From UBA668 sp041178405 (GTDB lineage Bacteria > Actinomycetota > Acidimicrobiia > Acidimicrobiales > Ilumatobacteraceae), in assembly GCA_041178405.1 (NCBI GenBank), contig JBEGVK010000042.1:10658-74657 (forward strand): 64,000 bases of DNA. Reading direction: 5' to 3'. The position numbers and the translations under genes were made by a program. The notes under the pieces were generated by a model. The model worked only from the letters and a program-made list of their open reading frames with translations, had not been told where the DNA came from and did not search any database. Below are positions 32,149 to 42,162 of the stretch, one piece after another (the stretch's first letter is position 1; the number at the start of each line of letters is the position of its first letter).

Positions 32149-34746
32149 TCAGGACCGTGCCGCTGCCTCCGCGATGCGCAGCGCCTCGTCGAGTCCGTCA
32201 GGGTTCTTCCCGCCGGCTGTGGCGATATCGCCCTTGCCGCCGCCACCACCACCGACCGCCTTGGCGGCATCGCGGATGAGGTCGCCCGCTACACGTCCCG
32301 AGGCCGGCGCCACGGCAGCGACGAGCGAGACGCCGCCGGAGTCGGAGATGCCGCCGAGCACCACGATGTCGACGCCGCGCTGGCGCACGGCGACGGCAAG
32401 GTCACGCAGGTCGTTCGGCGCCAGGCCATCGACACGCGTCACGACGACTCCCGACGAGGCGTGCCCGGCCAACTCCTCGGCCCGCCCTGCCGCCAGCCGA
32501 GCTCGGAGTGCCTTCAGTTCGTCCTGGAGCGACTTGATCTCGTCGAGGCGACGCTGCACGCCGCTCACCAGGTCGTCGGCAGACGATCCGACGAGGCGTG
32601 CTGCCTCGGCGACTTGGGCACTGTCTCGCTGCAGCAGACGCACGGTATTGGTGCCCGTCGTTGCCTCGACACGTCGGAGGTTGCTGCCGATGCTGCTCTC
32701 CGACACGACCTTGATGGTGCCGATGTCACCCGCTGCGCGGACGTGGGTGCCGCCGCAGAGTTCGATCGAGCTGCCGACCTCGAGGACGCGGACGATGTCG
32801 CCGTACTTGTCGCCGAAGAACGCGATGGCGCCGAGTGCAGCAGCCTCGTCCTTCGTGGTCTCGAACACCCGCGCCGTTGCGTTGGCCAGGACTTCGGCAT
32901 TGGCAATGTCCTCGATGCGCCGCAGTTCGTCGTCGGTGACTGCCGAGAAGTGGCTGAAGTCGAATCGGAGCCGGTCGGGGCCGACGAGCGAGCCTGCCTG
33001 CTTGACGTGCTCGCCGAGCACCTTCCGCAGCGCGTAGTGGAGGAGGTGCGTGCCCGTGTGATTCCGGCGAATCGCCGCCCGTCTCTCGGTGTCGATCGAC
33101 GCCATCACCCGCGCTCCTGGCTCGATCTCGCCGTTCACGCGAGCAACGTGACGGCGCAGTCCTGGCAGCGCATAGGTGGTGTCGAGCACCTCGGCGACGC
33201 CCCCGTCGGCGCGGATCGACCCGGTGTCGCCCACCTGACCGCCTGCCTCGGCATAGAACGGGGTGCGGTCGAGGAAGACCTCGACGGTGCCCTCCTCGCC
33301 GCCGGGCAGCACGGCGATGACCGTGGCCTCGCAGGCATCCTCGGCGTAGCCGACGAACTCGGTGATGCCGTGCCGCTCGACGATCTCGCGATAGAGGTCG
33401 AGGCGCTCGTCGTCGCTGCCGCCGCCCTTGCGGGCAGCCTTGGCGCGCTCGCGCTGCGCCGTCATCTCGGCGTCGAATCCTGCCCTGTCGACCGCCACGC
33501 CGCGCTCGCCCGCGATCTCCTCGGTGAGCTCGAGCGGGAAGCCGTAGGTGTCGTGCAGGAGGAATGCCGTGCGACCGGGGAGGCTCGAGGTGCCGTCCTC
33601 GAACTCGCCCTCGAGGATCGACAGTCCGTTCTTCAGCGTCTGGCGGAAGCGTTCTTCCTCCCTCGTCAGCACGCCGAGCACGAAGTCTCGATTCTTTGCC
33701 ACATCGGGGTAGGCATTCCCCATCACGCTGATCGCCGTCTCGGCGAGGGTGGGCATCACGAGCCGGTCGGTGCCGAGCAGGTAGGCGTACCGGACGGCTC
33801 GACGGATGATGCGCCGCAGCACATAGCCGCGGCCCTCATTGCTGGGGTAGACGCCATCGCTGACCAGCATCGTGCTGCTGCGGGCGTGCTCGGCGAGCAC
33901 CCGCATGGCGAAGCTCTCGCGGTGCTCGTAGTCGCCGGCAACGTACTGCTTGCCGGTGAGTCGACACGCCGACTCGATGAGCGGCAGCATCAGGTCGGTC
34001 TCCCAGACCGCATCGACGCCCTGCACGAGGCACAGGATGCGCTCGAGTCCGGCACCGGTGTCGATCGATGGCTTGGGCAGCGGCGTACGCGTGCCGTCGG
34101 GACCCTGGTTGAACTGCATGAAGACCAGGTTCCAGAACTCCATGAAGCGGTCGCCGTGGGGATCGCCGAGCGGGCCGCCCTCAGGCCCGAATGCGGGGCC
34201 ACGGTCGATGTGGATCTCGCTGCACGGACCGCAGGGGCCGGTATCGCCCATCTGCCAGAAGTTGTCCTTGTCGCCGAGCCGCTGGATGCGGCTCATCGGC
34301 ACGCCGACTTCCTCGTGCCAGATCGCCTCTGCCTCGTCGTCGCTGTCGTGCACTGTGATCCAGAGACGGTCACCGTCGAAGCCGAAGCCCTCGGTGACGA
34401 GCTCCCAGCTCCATGAGATGGCGTCGCGCTTGAAGTAGTCGCCGAACGAGAAGTTGCCGAGCATCTCGAAGAACACGAGATGGCGCTTGGTGCGGCCGAC
34501 GTCGTCGAGGTCGTTGTGCTTGCCGCCTGCGCGAGCGCACTTCTGGCTGCTCACCGCGCGGGAATAGGGCGGCACCTCGTCACCGAGGAAGTACGGCTTG
34601 AACGGCACCATCCCTGCCACCGTGAAGAGCACCGTGGGGTCGTGCGGGATGAGACTTGCCGAGGGAACGGCCGTGTGGCCCTTGCCGGCAAAGAAGTCGA
34701 TGAACGTGGAGCGAAGCTGGTCGGCGGACGTCGGCGGCGTGGCCAT
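32149..34746 (-). CDS. alaS: Alanine-tRNA ligase
   Basis: 865-aa class II synthetase with all domains. Catalytic core residues 1-350 (FTVAGMVPFKPYFLGDE, FFEMLGNFSFGDYFKRDAI, MEFWNLVFMQFNQ). Tail-like domain, then the editing domain with Zn ligands in HTGTHLLHYALR and CGGTHVRAAGDIG, then the C-Ala domain with GGKGDIATAGGKN. ATG at 34746 lies 9 bases after a TAGCAT -10 box, so it begins the long aro operon nearly without leader. Confidence 0.98.
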   Translation of the reverse strand: MATPPTSADQLRSTFIDFFAGKGHTAVPSASLIPHDPTVLFTVAGMVPFKPYFLGDEVPPYSRAVSSQKCARAGGKHNDLDDVGRTKRHLVFFEMLGNFSFGDYFKRDAISWSWELVTEGFGFDGDRLWITVHDSDDEAEAIWHEEVGVPMSRIQRLGDKDNFWQMGDTGPCGPCSEIHIDRGPAFGPEGGPLGDPHGDRFMEFWNLVFMQFNQGPDGTRTPLPKPSIDTGAGLERILCLVQGVDAVWETDLMLPLIESACRLTGKQYVAGDYEHRESFAMRVLAEHARSSTMLVSDGVYPSNEGRGYVLRRIIRRAVRYAYLLGTDRLVMPTLAETAISVMGNAYPDVAKNRDFVLGVLTREEERFRQTLKNGLSILEGEFEDGTSSLPGRTAFLLHDTYGFPLELTEEIAGERGVAVDRAGFDAEMTAQRERAKAARKGGGSDDERLDLYREIVERHGITEFVGYAEDACEATVIAVLPGGEEGTVEVFLDRTPFYAEAGGQVGDTGSIRADGGVAEVLDTTYALPGLRRHVARVNGEIEPGARVMASIDTERRAAIRRNHTGTHLLHYALRKVLGEHVKQAGSLVGPDRLRFDFSHFSAVTDDELRRIEDIANAEVLANATARVFETTKDEAAALGAIAFFGDKYGDIVRVLEVGSSIELCGGTHVRAAGDIGTIKVVSESSIGSNLRRVEATTGTNTVRLLQRDSAQVAEAARLVGSSADDLVSGVQRRLDEIKSLQDELKALRARLAAGRAEELAGHASSGVVVTRVDGLAPNDLRDLAVAVRQRGVDIVVLGGISDSGGVSLVAAVAPASGRVAGDLIRDAAKAVGGGGGGKGDIATAGGKNPDGLDEALRIAEAAARS

Positions 34747-34755
34747 AGGGAGACG

Positions 34756-34761
34756 ATGCTA
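34756..34761 (-). promoter_or_regulatory. -10 box TAGCAT for alaS operon
   Basis: TAGCAT is 9 bases before the alaS ATG, predicting a leader of only a few bases. No T-box leader can fit. Confidence 0.5.
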
Positions 34762-34840
34762 CCGATACCCGCCACGCAGCCGCCGACTGCTACCCCAGTT
34801 CGCGACGGGCTTCGTCCTTTGCGGGAGGGCATCGTGCCGC

Positions 34841-34846
34841 TAGGTT
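34841..34846 (+). promoter_or_regulatory. -10 box TAGGTT, leaderless
   Basis: TAGGTT ends 8 bases before the ATG at 34855, and no Shine-Dalgarno site is present. Confidence 0.55.
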
Positions 34847-34854
34847 GCCGCCCC

Positions 34855-35568
34855 ATGGCAGTCGACATTCACGAGTGGATCTCCTTCGAGGAGGACAAGT
34901 TCCAGCGGACGTGGGTCTTCGACGCGACGTTCCTCCGCAGCAAGTGGCGCTGCATCTACGGCGACGGCTGCAAGGGCATCCTCGACGCCGACGCCACCGA
35001 CATGGTGCAGGGGTGCTGCAGTTATGGCGCGCACTTCATCGACGACGAAGACGTCCAGACAGTCGTCGATGCCTCGGCCCGGCTGAAGCCCCACCAGTGG
35101 CAGTTCATGAAGCAGGGCCGCGCCAAGGGCATCCTCGGCAGCGAGGATGGCGTCACCACCACCCGTGTCTACAAGGACGCCTGCATCTTCCTCAACCGAC
35201 CCGACTTCGAGGGCGGTGCAGGATGCGCACTCCACGTCGCGGCGCTCGAGGCTGGCGAGCGTCCGATGGACTGGAAGCCCGACGTGTGCTGGCAGGTCCC
35301 GCTCCGCTTCGACGAGACCACCGACGACAACGGGTACATCACCAGCACGCTGCGCGAGTGGAAGCGCCGCGATTGGGGTGCGGGCGGCGAGGACTTCCAC
35401 TGGTGGTGCACCGAGACCGACGAGGCCTTCGACGGCCGCCAGCCGGTCTACAAGTACCTGCGCGACGAGATCGTCGAGATCGTCGGCCAGGACATCTACG
35501 ACCAGCTCGTCGAACTGCTCGAGCGCCCTCGCTGGACGCCGCTGCCCCACCCAGCCGTCCGGCGCTGA
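34855..35568 (+). CDS. Cysteine-rich conserved protein, possible metal-cluster protein
   Basis: 237-aa soluble protein without a recognised enzyme motif. Eight cysteines stand out: residues 33 and 39 (CIYGDGC), 54-55 (GCCSYGAHF), 110 (ACIFLN), 124 (GAGCALH), 145 (DVCWQVPLRF) and 185 (WWCTETDEAF). A C...C...CC pattern with later C and C-x-x-P-L is reminiscent of the YkgJ/DUF3109 group of putative zinc or iron-sulfur proteins, but I am not sure of membership. It is a single-gene unit: leaderless promoter before it and a hairpin after it, convergent with typA. Confidence 0.7.
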   Translation: MAVDIHEWISFEEDKFQRTWVFDATFLRSKWRCIYGDGCKGILDADATDMVQGCCSYGAHFIDDEDVQTVVDASARLKPHQWQFMKQGRAKGILGSEDGVTTTRVYKDACIFLNRPDFEGGAGCALHVAALEAGERPMDWKPDVCWQVPLRFDETTDDNGYITSTLREWKRRDWGAGGEDFHWWCTETDEAFDGRQPVYKYLRDEIVEIVGQDIYDQLVELLERPRWTPLPHPAVRR

Positions 35569-35586
35569 CGTCGCCCGGTCGCAGGC

Positions 35587-35603
35587 CGCTCCCGCCGGGA
35601 GCG
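35587..35603. terminator. Hairpin between convergent genes
   Basis: CGCTCCC, loop GCC, GGGAGCG: a perfect 7-bp stem in the 54-base gap between the Cys-rich gene and typA, usable from both sides. No T-run of note. Confidence 0.5.
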
Positions 35604-35622
35604 ATTGACCATCAGCGGGGCG

Positions 35623-37467
<1,845 letters not shown>

Positions 37468-37507
37468 GATGTGGGGCTTCGAGCGGCGGCGCAGGGCCAG
37501 CCGGGTC

Positions 37508-37699
37508 TCAGTCGTCGGCCTCGTCGGCCTCGTCGTCGTCGTCGAATGACACGCCGTACTTCTCGGCGAGGGCTGCGTACTTGTCGTCCTCGCTGTGCTG
37601 CGGGCGGTCGCTGCCGCCGAGGCCCAGGTCGAAGGCGCTGGGACCGGACTGCTTGAGTTTCCGCGCTTCTTCGAAGCGACGGTGACGACCCTTCTTCAT
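37508..37699 (-). CDS. Small basic-acidic protein of unknown function
   Basis: 63-aa protein with a basic N-terminus (MKKGRHRRFEEARKLKQ) and a strongly acidic tail (SFDDDDEADEADD); YAALAEKYG lies between. ATG at 37699 has GGGAG 7 bases upstream and a TAGAGT -10 about 40 bases upstream, so it looks like a real gene. In layout it recalls small actinobacterial proteins such as DUF3073, but I cannot assign it. Upstream of typA. Confidence 0.65.
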   Translation of the reverse strand: MKKGRHRRFEEARKLKQSGPSAFDLGLGGSDRPQHSEDDKYAALAEKYGVSFDDDDEADEADD

Positions 37700-37737
37700 G
37701 AGAGGGCTCCCGAACTAGAGAAGTGACATTGGAGGCC

Positions 37738-37743
37738 ACTCTA
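37738..37743 (-). promoter_or_regulatory. -10 box TAGAGT for small gene and typA
   Basis: TAGAGT on the minus strand gives a leader of about 30 bases with a good ribosome site (GGGAG) before 37699. Confidence 0.4.
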
Positions 37744-37841
37744 CCGGCGCCCAGCGGCCCGACACGGGATACGCGGCCACCCATGTGACGCCCGACCGGC
37801 CTGCCGCAGACGGTCCGCGGCCAGCGTGCGAGACTGCAGCC

Positions 37842-38600
37842 GTGGGAAAGATCGTCGCCATCCTGAACCAGAAGGGCGGGGTCGGCAAGACCTCCGTCAC
37901 GCTCGGACTCGCCTCGGCGGCGGCAGCTGCCGGACACCGGGTGCTCGTCGTCGACCTCGACCCGCAGGGATCGAGCACATGGGTGCTGGGAATCGACCCG
38001 GCAGAGGTCGAGCGCTCGGCCGCCGAAGTGCTCGGTCGTGCAGCGGCGTCGACGGCCATCATCGCCTCGGCGTGGGGCGACGAGGTCTCGGTGCTGCCAG
38101 CCTCGCCGCGGCTGCTCGAGCGCGACCATGGCGGTAATCCGCTGCGGCTCGCCGACGCACTTGCCGCCGTCGCCGACGACTACCACGCTGTGCTGATCGA
38201 CTGCCCTCCGTCGCTCGGCGCGCTGACCACCGCTGCGCTCACGGCAGCCGACCACGCCATCATCGTCGTCGAGCCCTCGGCTCTCAGCCTTCGCGGGGTC
38301 GGCGCAGTTGCCGATCTCGTCGACGAGGTCTGGGACTCCAACAACCCCGACCTCGATCTCGCCGGCGTCATCGTCAACAAGGTTCCGGCCGTCAGCGCCG
38401 AGGCCGAGCGCCGCTACGACGACCTCACCCGCGACGTCGGCAAGCGGGCCGTGTGGCAGCCGGTTGTCCCGCAGCGAGTCGTCGTGAACCAGGCGATCGG
38501 CGAGCGTCGTCCGGTGCACTCGTACGGCGCACGTGCCGCCGACGTCGTCGATGCGTTCGACCACCTCTGGGCAAAGCTGCGCCGCGTGATCCGCGGCTGA
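37842..38600 (+). CDS. Orphan ParA-family ATPase
   Basis: 252-aa deviant-Walker-A ATPase: KIVAILNQKGGVGKTSVTLGLASA, the Asp of VVDLDPQGSSTWVLG, DCPPSLGALTTAAL (Walker B) and VIVNKVPAVS. Full ParA length without an N-terminal helix-turn-helix. No parB, parS-like repeat or plasmid gene is nearby, so chromosome segregation is not implied; orphan ParAs also position other cargo or act in carboxysome, chemoreceptor or septum placement. GTG at 37842 is the natural start; GAGACT 6 bases upstream could be a weak leaderless -10. Ends 3 bases from the rnd stop. Confidence 0.85.
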   Translation: MGKIVAILNQKGGVGKTSVTLGLASAAAAAGHRVLVVDLDPQGSSTWVLGIDPAEVERSAAEVLGRAAASTAIIASAWGDEVSVLPASPRLLERDHGGNPLRLADALAAVADDYHAVLIDCPPSLGALTTAALTAADHAIIVVEPSALSLRGVGAVADLVDEVWDSNNPDLDLAGVIVNKVPAVSAEAERRYDDLTRDVGKRAVWQPVVPQRVVVNQAIGERRPVHSYGARAADVVDAFDHLWAKLRRVIRG

Positions 38601-38603
38601 CGG

Positions 38604-39767
38604 TCAGTCAGACTCGGCAGCTGCGACTGCGGTATCGACGAGCCGAAGGCTTCCGCGGCCGTCGAAGGTGAGGGCGGCCCGTCCCTCGACGAGCCTGCGG
38701 ATCCCGTCACCGAGCAGGTCGTGGCGCCAGCCCGCCGAGAGCCGAGAACTCGCATCGCCCCTGAGGAACGACACCAGGTCGCTGCGAGTGGCCAGGAGGG
38801 CGGTGTCGATGCGCTCGTGACGTGCCACTTCGCTCACCCACGCCGAGACGAGCGCCACCGCCGGACGCATGGTCCGCTCGAGGTCGTCGCCGTCTGGCGC
38901 CGGCAGTGGCGCTTCCATCGCCAGTCCGGCGGCCACTGCCTCGAGCAGTTCGCGGCCTGCGGCGCCTCGGATGTGGCGCTCCTCGACGCCGCGCGCCTGG
39001 GTCAGCTCGGCCGGCGAGGTGGGTTGACGCTGGGCGATCCCGAGTACCGCGAGGTCGGGCAGCACCTGGCGCACCGGGATGTCGATGGACATGGCCCGCC
39101 GCTCGCGCCAGGCCGCCACCGATCTGGCCACGCCGCGAGCCCGCGGCTTGAGCATGCGCACGTCCTTCAGGCGTGTCCACGCCGAGTCGGGGTCCATGCC
39201 GCTGACCGGGCGCCCCAGCAGCTCGATACAGGCCTCTTCCGCCCACTCAAGCCGGCCGTCGGCGACGAGCTGGCCGACGAGCCGGTCGTGCAGCTCGAGC
39301 AGGTGTGCCACATCGGCAGCTGCATACGCGCACTGCTCGGCGGTGAGCGGCCGGCGCAGCCAGTCGGTGAGGCGGTCGCCCTTGGCGGCCGCGACGCGCA
39401 ACTCGCTCTGCAGCAGCGACACGAGCGATGGCGTGCTGTAGCCGGCGAAGCCCGCTGCCAGTTGCGTGTCGAAGAGCCGTCGCGGCACGGCGCCCACGGC
39501 GTGGAAGAGAACGTCGAGGTCTTGCTGCGCAGCATGCAGGACCGCCAGCGCCTCCGAGGCGAAGAGCTCGCGTAGTGGCGACAGGTCGCACGACTGGGGA
39601 TCAATCAGCACAAGGTCGTCGACACCTGCGAGCTGCACGAGGGCGAGCCTCGGAAAGTAGGTGCGTTCACGGTGGAACTCCGTGTCGAGTGCGTAACGCC
39701 CCTCGCTGGCGAGTCGCTGCGCGACGTCTGCGACCTCTGCCGTGCTGTCGAGCCAGCGGAAGGTCAC
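38604..39767 (-). CDS. rnd: Ribonuclease D
   Basis: 387-aa 3'-5' exoribonuclease for tRNA and stable-RNA trimming. DEDDy catalytic residues are visible: YALDTEFHRERTY (Asp, Glu), LHAAQQDLDVLF (Asp), and CAYAAADVAHLLEL (Tyr, Asp). One HRDC domain follows at about residues 205-285. GTG at 39767 overlaps the rhodanese stop (GTGA). Actinobacterial RNase D of this length is common. Confidence 0.92.
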   Translation of the reverse strand: MTFRWLDSTAEVADVAQRLASEGRYALDTEFHRERTYFPRLALVQLAGVDDLVLIDPQSCDLSPLRELFASEALAVLHAAQQDLDVLFHAVGAVPRRLFDTQLAAGFAGYSTPSLVSLLQSELRVAAAKGDRLTDWLRRPLTAEQCAYAAADVAHLLELHDRLVGQLVADGRLEWAEEACIELLGRPVSGMDPDSAWTRLKDVRMLKPRARGVARSVAAWRERRAMSIDIPVRQVLPDLAVLGIAQRQPTSPAELTQARGVEERHIRGAAGRELLEAVAAGLAMEAPLPAPDGDDLERTMRPAVALVSAWVSEVARHERIDTALLATRSDLVSFLRGDASSRLSAGWRHDLLGDGIRRLVEGRAALTFDGRGSLRLVDTAVAAAESD

Positions 39768-40087
39768 GTCGGCGAGTTCCCGGCCACGACCGCCCGGCCG
39801 CTCAGCGCCCACGCCATCGTGCCGCCGACGACGTTGACCGCGTCGATGCCCTGACGCGACAGGAAGTCACAGGCGTGTGCGCTGCGGCCACCGCTGTGGC
39901 AGATCAGGTACACGGTGCCCATCGCCCCGATCTCGGCGGCGCGCTCGGCAACCGTGCTGAGCGGCACATGCACGGCACCGGGCACGTGCCCGCCGGTGTA
40001 CTCGTCGGCCTCGCGGACGTCGACGACCCGCACTCCGTCGCCGACGAGCGCCTCGAGTTCGTCGACAGTGATCTCGCGATATGACAT
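39764..40087 (-). CDS. Single-domain rhodanese
   Basis: 107-aa sulfurtransferase-like protein. VVDVREADEYTGGHVPGAVHVPL is the CH2A-like element and ICHSGGRSAHACDFL holds the active-site Cys in a loop CHSGGR, the length expected for sulfur-transferring rhodaneses. Start ATG at 40087 (a GTG two codons earlier is possible). Adjacent to mobA, so a role in sulfur or molybdenum-cofactor metabolism is possible but unproven. Confidence 0.9.
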   Translation of the reverse strand: MSYREITVDELEALVGDGVRVVDVREADEYTGGHVPGAVHVPLSTVAERAAEIGAMGTVYLICHSGGRSAHACDFLSRQGIDAVNVVGGTMAWALSGRAVVAGNSPT

Positions 40088-40099
40088 AGGCACGTCAAC

Positions 40100-40648
40100 C
40101 TAGTCGGCGAGGTCGTCGGGCGTGTTGACGTTCCGCAGGTCGGCCAGCGGCACTGCCACGAGGCACGCGTCGAGTCGTCGGATCACGTCGCGAATCGAGC
40201 GCCCTCCCGCCTCGACGACGCCAACCACGAGCGGCAGTGCCATCGGGTGCCATACGGCACACAGCGGCTCGAGGCGATCGGTTGTCGCAACCGTCACCGC
40301 GTGTCCGCGTGCGGCCCCGGCCAGCAGACGTTGCACCGTGCCCGGCGTCAACTGCGGTACGTCGCACGACACCACGAGTACCGGTGCGCCACCTGCATGC
40401 CTCAGTGCCACAGCGACGGCGGGAAGCGGTCCCTCGCCGGGCAACTCGTCGGCGACCAGGCGAAGGCCGAGCGGTTCGACGACCGACGGATCGCCGCCGA
40501 CGGCAACGACGTCGACGCATCCCCCGCTCGTCAGGGCACCGGCCACGAGACGCGCCATCGGCGTGCCGAACCATCGCACGCCCGGCTTCGGGGTTCCCAT
40601 GCGACGGCTGGCACCGCCGCACAGCACTGCGCCGATCACGTCACCCAT
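40100..40648 (-). CDS. mobA: Molybdenum cofactor guanylyltransferase
   Basis: 182-aa nucleotidyltransferase adding GMP to molybdopterin. IGAVLCGGASRRMGTPKP is the nucleotide-binding loop (consensus LAGGxSxRMGxDK; Pro-Lys here), VVSCDVPQLTP the metal-binding CD-P motif, and LRNVNTPDDL the family end. Stop codon TAG lies 12 bases before the rhodanese start. Complements the MogA/MoaB gene at 6.1-6.6 kb. Confidence 0.93.
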   Translation of the reverse strand: MGDVIGAVLCGGASRRMGTPKPGVRWFGTPMARLVAGALTSGGCVDVVAVGGDPSVVEPLGLRLVADELPGEGPLPAVAVALRHAGGAPVLVVSCDVPQLTPGTVQRLLAGAARGHAVTVATTDRLEPLCAVWHPMALPLVVGVVEAGGRSIRDVIRRLDACLVAVPLADLRNVNTPDDLAD

Positions 40649-40681
40649 CGATGTCGTCGGTCCCTCCGGCCTGCGCGCCGC

Positions 40682-41122
40682 TCACCCGCCGGTGGCCTCG
40701 CCCGTGGGATCGAGCTGGCGCAGGAACAGGTCGATCCGCTCTGCCTCGTCGGCCTCCCCGATCGCTGCCGCCATCTGCCCGAGGCCGCGGAGGCAGCCGA
40801 GGAATCCATGGTTCGAGGGATCGGCCCAGCGCACGTAGCCCGAGCCGCGCCATCCGCTGGCGCGCAGCGCATCGAGCCCACGGTGGTAGCCGACCCGGTA
40901 GGCGGCGTATCGCTCAATCGTGTCCCTGCCGAGGTCTCCGAGCGCACGCCATGCCTCCAGCGAGCGCGGGTTGGCAGCAACGACCGACGCCACCATCGGG
41001 CGCCGCTCGGTGTCGGGCGCCTGCATCGCCTGCGCCAACGCATGTCGCACGGCGGGCGACTCGTCTGGCAGCACGGTGCGCGGCGGGCCCTGCGGGGTGA
41101 GGTTCACGGCGTGGTCGGACAT
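40682..41122 (-). CDS. DUF3151 protein
   Basis: 146-aa actinobacterial protein of unknown function. The DUF3151 pattern is clear: PDESPAVRHALAQAM, NPRSLEAWRALGDLG, then AYRVGYHRGLDALRASGWRGSGYVRW, NHGFLGCLRGLGQMAAAIGE and RIDLFLRQLDP. Predicted all-helical and soluble. ATG at 41122 is 6 bases after TATGGT, so the transcript should be leaderless. Heads the unit DUF3151-mobA-rhodanese-rnd. Confidence 0.88.
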   Translation of the reverse strand: MSDHAVNLTPQGPPRTVLPDESPAVRHALAQAMQAPDTERRPMVASVVAANPRSLEAWRALGDLGRDTIERYAAYRVGYHRGLDALRASGWRGSGYVRWADPSNHGFLGCLRGLGQMAAAIGEADEAERIDLFLRQLDPTGEATGG

Positions 41123-41128
41123 GACCTC

Positions 41129-41134
41129 ACCATA
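41129..41134 (-). promoter_or_regulatory. -10 box TATGGT, leaderless
   Basis: TATGGT followed by 6 bases and ATG 41122. It decides this start over the GTG eight codons upstream. Confidence 0.55.
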
Positions 41135-41191
41135 TGGCGTGTGCACGCAGGTGTCGCCCCGGGCTGCGCCGGTGGGGCGACGTGGCCGGAC

Positions 41192-41614
41192 TCAGCCGCC
41201 GAACAGACCACCGGTCAGCATCGGGCCGATGACGTCGGCGTCGACTTCGGACGCAGCGATGGCGGCGAACATCACGAGGGCAGCACCAGCCATCGAGAGG
41301 TTCTTGAAGAACTGGATCGTCTCCATCTGCTTCGACTGCTCGTCGGCAGCCCAGAAGTCGTGCATCTTGACGGCCATCGCAAGCAGCAGCACTGCGAGCA
41401 CCAGTGCCCCGAGGTCGGCGTAGACGCCGAGGATGACCGACAGCGAGCCGAGCACCATGAGCAGGCCCGACGCGAGCACCGACAGCTTCGGCACCGGCAC
41501 CTTCTTGTGCGTGGCGTAGCCGACCATGCCCTCGGACTTGGTGAGGTGCATGATGCCGCTGTTGAGCAGCACGAGGGCGAACAGCACTCGTCCGATGATG
41601 AGAACGACGTCCAT
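41192..41614 (-). CDS. DoxX-like membrane protein
   Basis: 140-aa protein with four hydrophobic segments: VVLIIGRVLFALVLLNSGIMHL, LSVLASGLLMVLGSLSVILG, LGALVLAVLLLAMAVKMHDFW and the last near MAGAALVMFAAIAASE. The order, with a Gly-x-x-H after span 1 and KMHDFW after span 3, is that of DoxX/DoxD-type quinone-associated proteins. ATG at 41614 has GGGGAG 9 bases upstream. Precise role unknown. Confidence 0.8.
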   Translation of the reverse strand: MDVVLIIGRVLFALVLLNSGIMHLTKSEGMVGYATHKKVPVPKLSVLASGLLMVLGSLSVILGVYADLGALVLAVLLLAMAVKMHDFWAADEQSKQMETIQFFKNLSMAGAALVMFAAIAASEVDADVIGPMLTGGLFGG

Positions 41615-41803
41615 GGGTATCGACTCCCCTTCCTGAGATAGCTGACCGCCGTGGCGGGCAGCAGTGACGACCACATTGGTCGGCCAGTACTTCTGAACCG
41701 ACCTCGCGGAATCTACGGCCCGTCACGTGGTGCGGCGTGGATGCTCCCGCCACAGTCCGCTCCAGCACATTCCGATGACACCCTCACTGCATGCGTGGAC
41801 GCC
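41615..41803. other. Divergent intergenic region
   Basis: About 190 bases between the DoxX-like gene (minus) and a small membrane gene (plus). Apart from the ribosome site of the former and the -10 of the latter I see no defined element. Confidence 0.4.
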
Positions 41804-41809
41804 TATCGT
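41804..41809 (+). promoter_or_regulatory. -10 box TATCGT, leaderless
   Basis: TATCGT ends 6 bases before the GTG at 41816 and defines that start; the open frame continues further upstream but without promoter logic. Confidence 0.5.
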
Positions 41810-41815
41810 GGTCGC

Positions 41816-42100
41816 GTGCAGTCATCGCCAGCCCTCCTCGGCCTCTCCCTCGACACAGCGAAGGACATCGCGATGGGTCTCGGCATCGCCTTCCTGGCGA
41901 TGTCGGTGGCATCGGCCGTGCTCGTCAAGAAGATCGTCACCAAGCTCGTCATGGCCGTGCTGATGGTGGCGCTCGCAGTGGCGATGTGGTCGCAACGCGC
42001 CAATCTGCAGGACTGCGCCACCAAGGCCAAGGACCGCGTCGCCGGGTCGGGCCAGCAGGTGGTGTGCTCGTTCTTCGGCACCGACGTCACCGTCGACTGA
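41816..42100 (+). CDS. Small membrane protein of unknown function
   Basis: 94-aa protein with one long or two short hydrophobic segments (residues about 15-55: GLGIAFLAMSVASAVLVKKIVTK, LVMAVLMVALAVAMW) and a C-terminal hydrophilic tail bearing two cysteines (DCATKAKD, VVCSFFG), which could form an extracytoplasmic disulfide. Not recognised. Followed by a strong hairpin. Confidence 0.65.
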   Translation: MQSSPALLGLSLDTAKDIAMGLGIAFLAMSVASAVLVKKIVTKLVMAVLMVALAVAMWSQRANLQDCATKAKDRVAGSGQQVVCSFFGTDVTVD

Positions 42101-42138
42101 CGCAACTGTCGAGTACCGGCGTGAGCGCTCGACCGGCC

Positions 42139-42162
42139 CGGCACCCGACGGGCCGGGTGCCG
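42139..42162. terminator. Bidirectional hairpin terminator
   Basis: CGGCACCCG and CGGGTGCCG form a perfect 9-bp stem with loop ACGGGC, abutting the stop of the convergent hydrolase gene at 42163. Confidence 0.55.

Noticed and set aside
31585..34416. 943-codon plus-strand open frame opposite ruvX and alaS
   Set aside because: It lies antisense to alaS, whose whole length is recognisable; the composition is biased and no motif is present.
34747..34854. T-box leader for alaS
   Set aside because: The -10 box is 9 bases from the alaS start, leaving no room, and no T-box sequence was seen.
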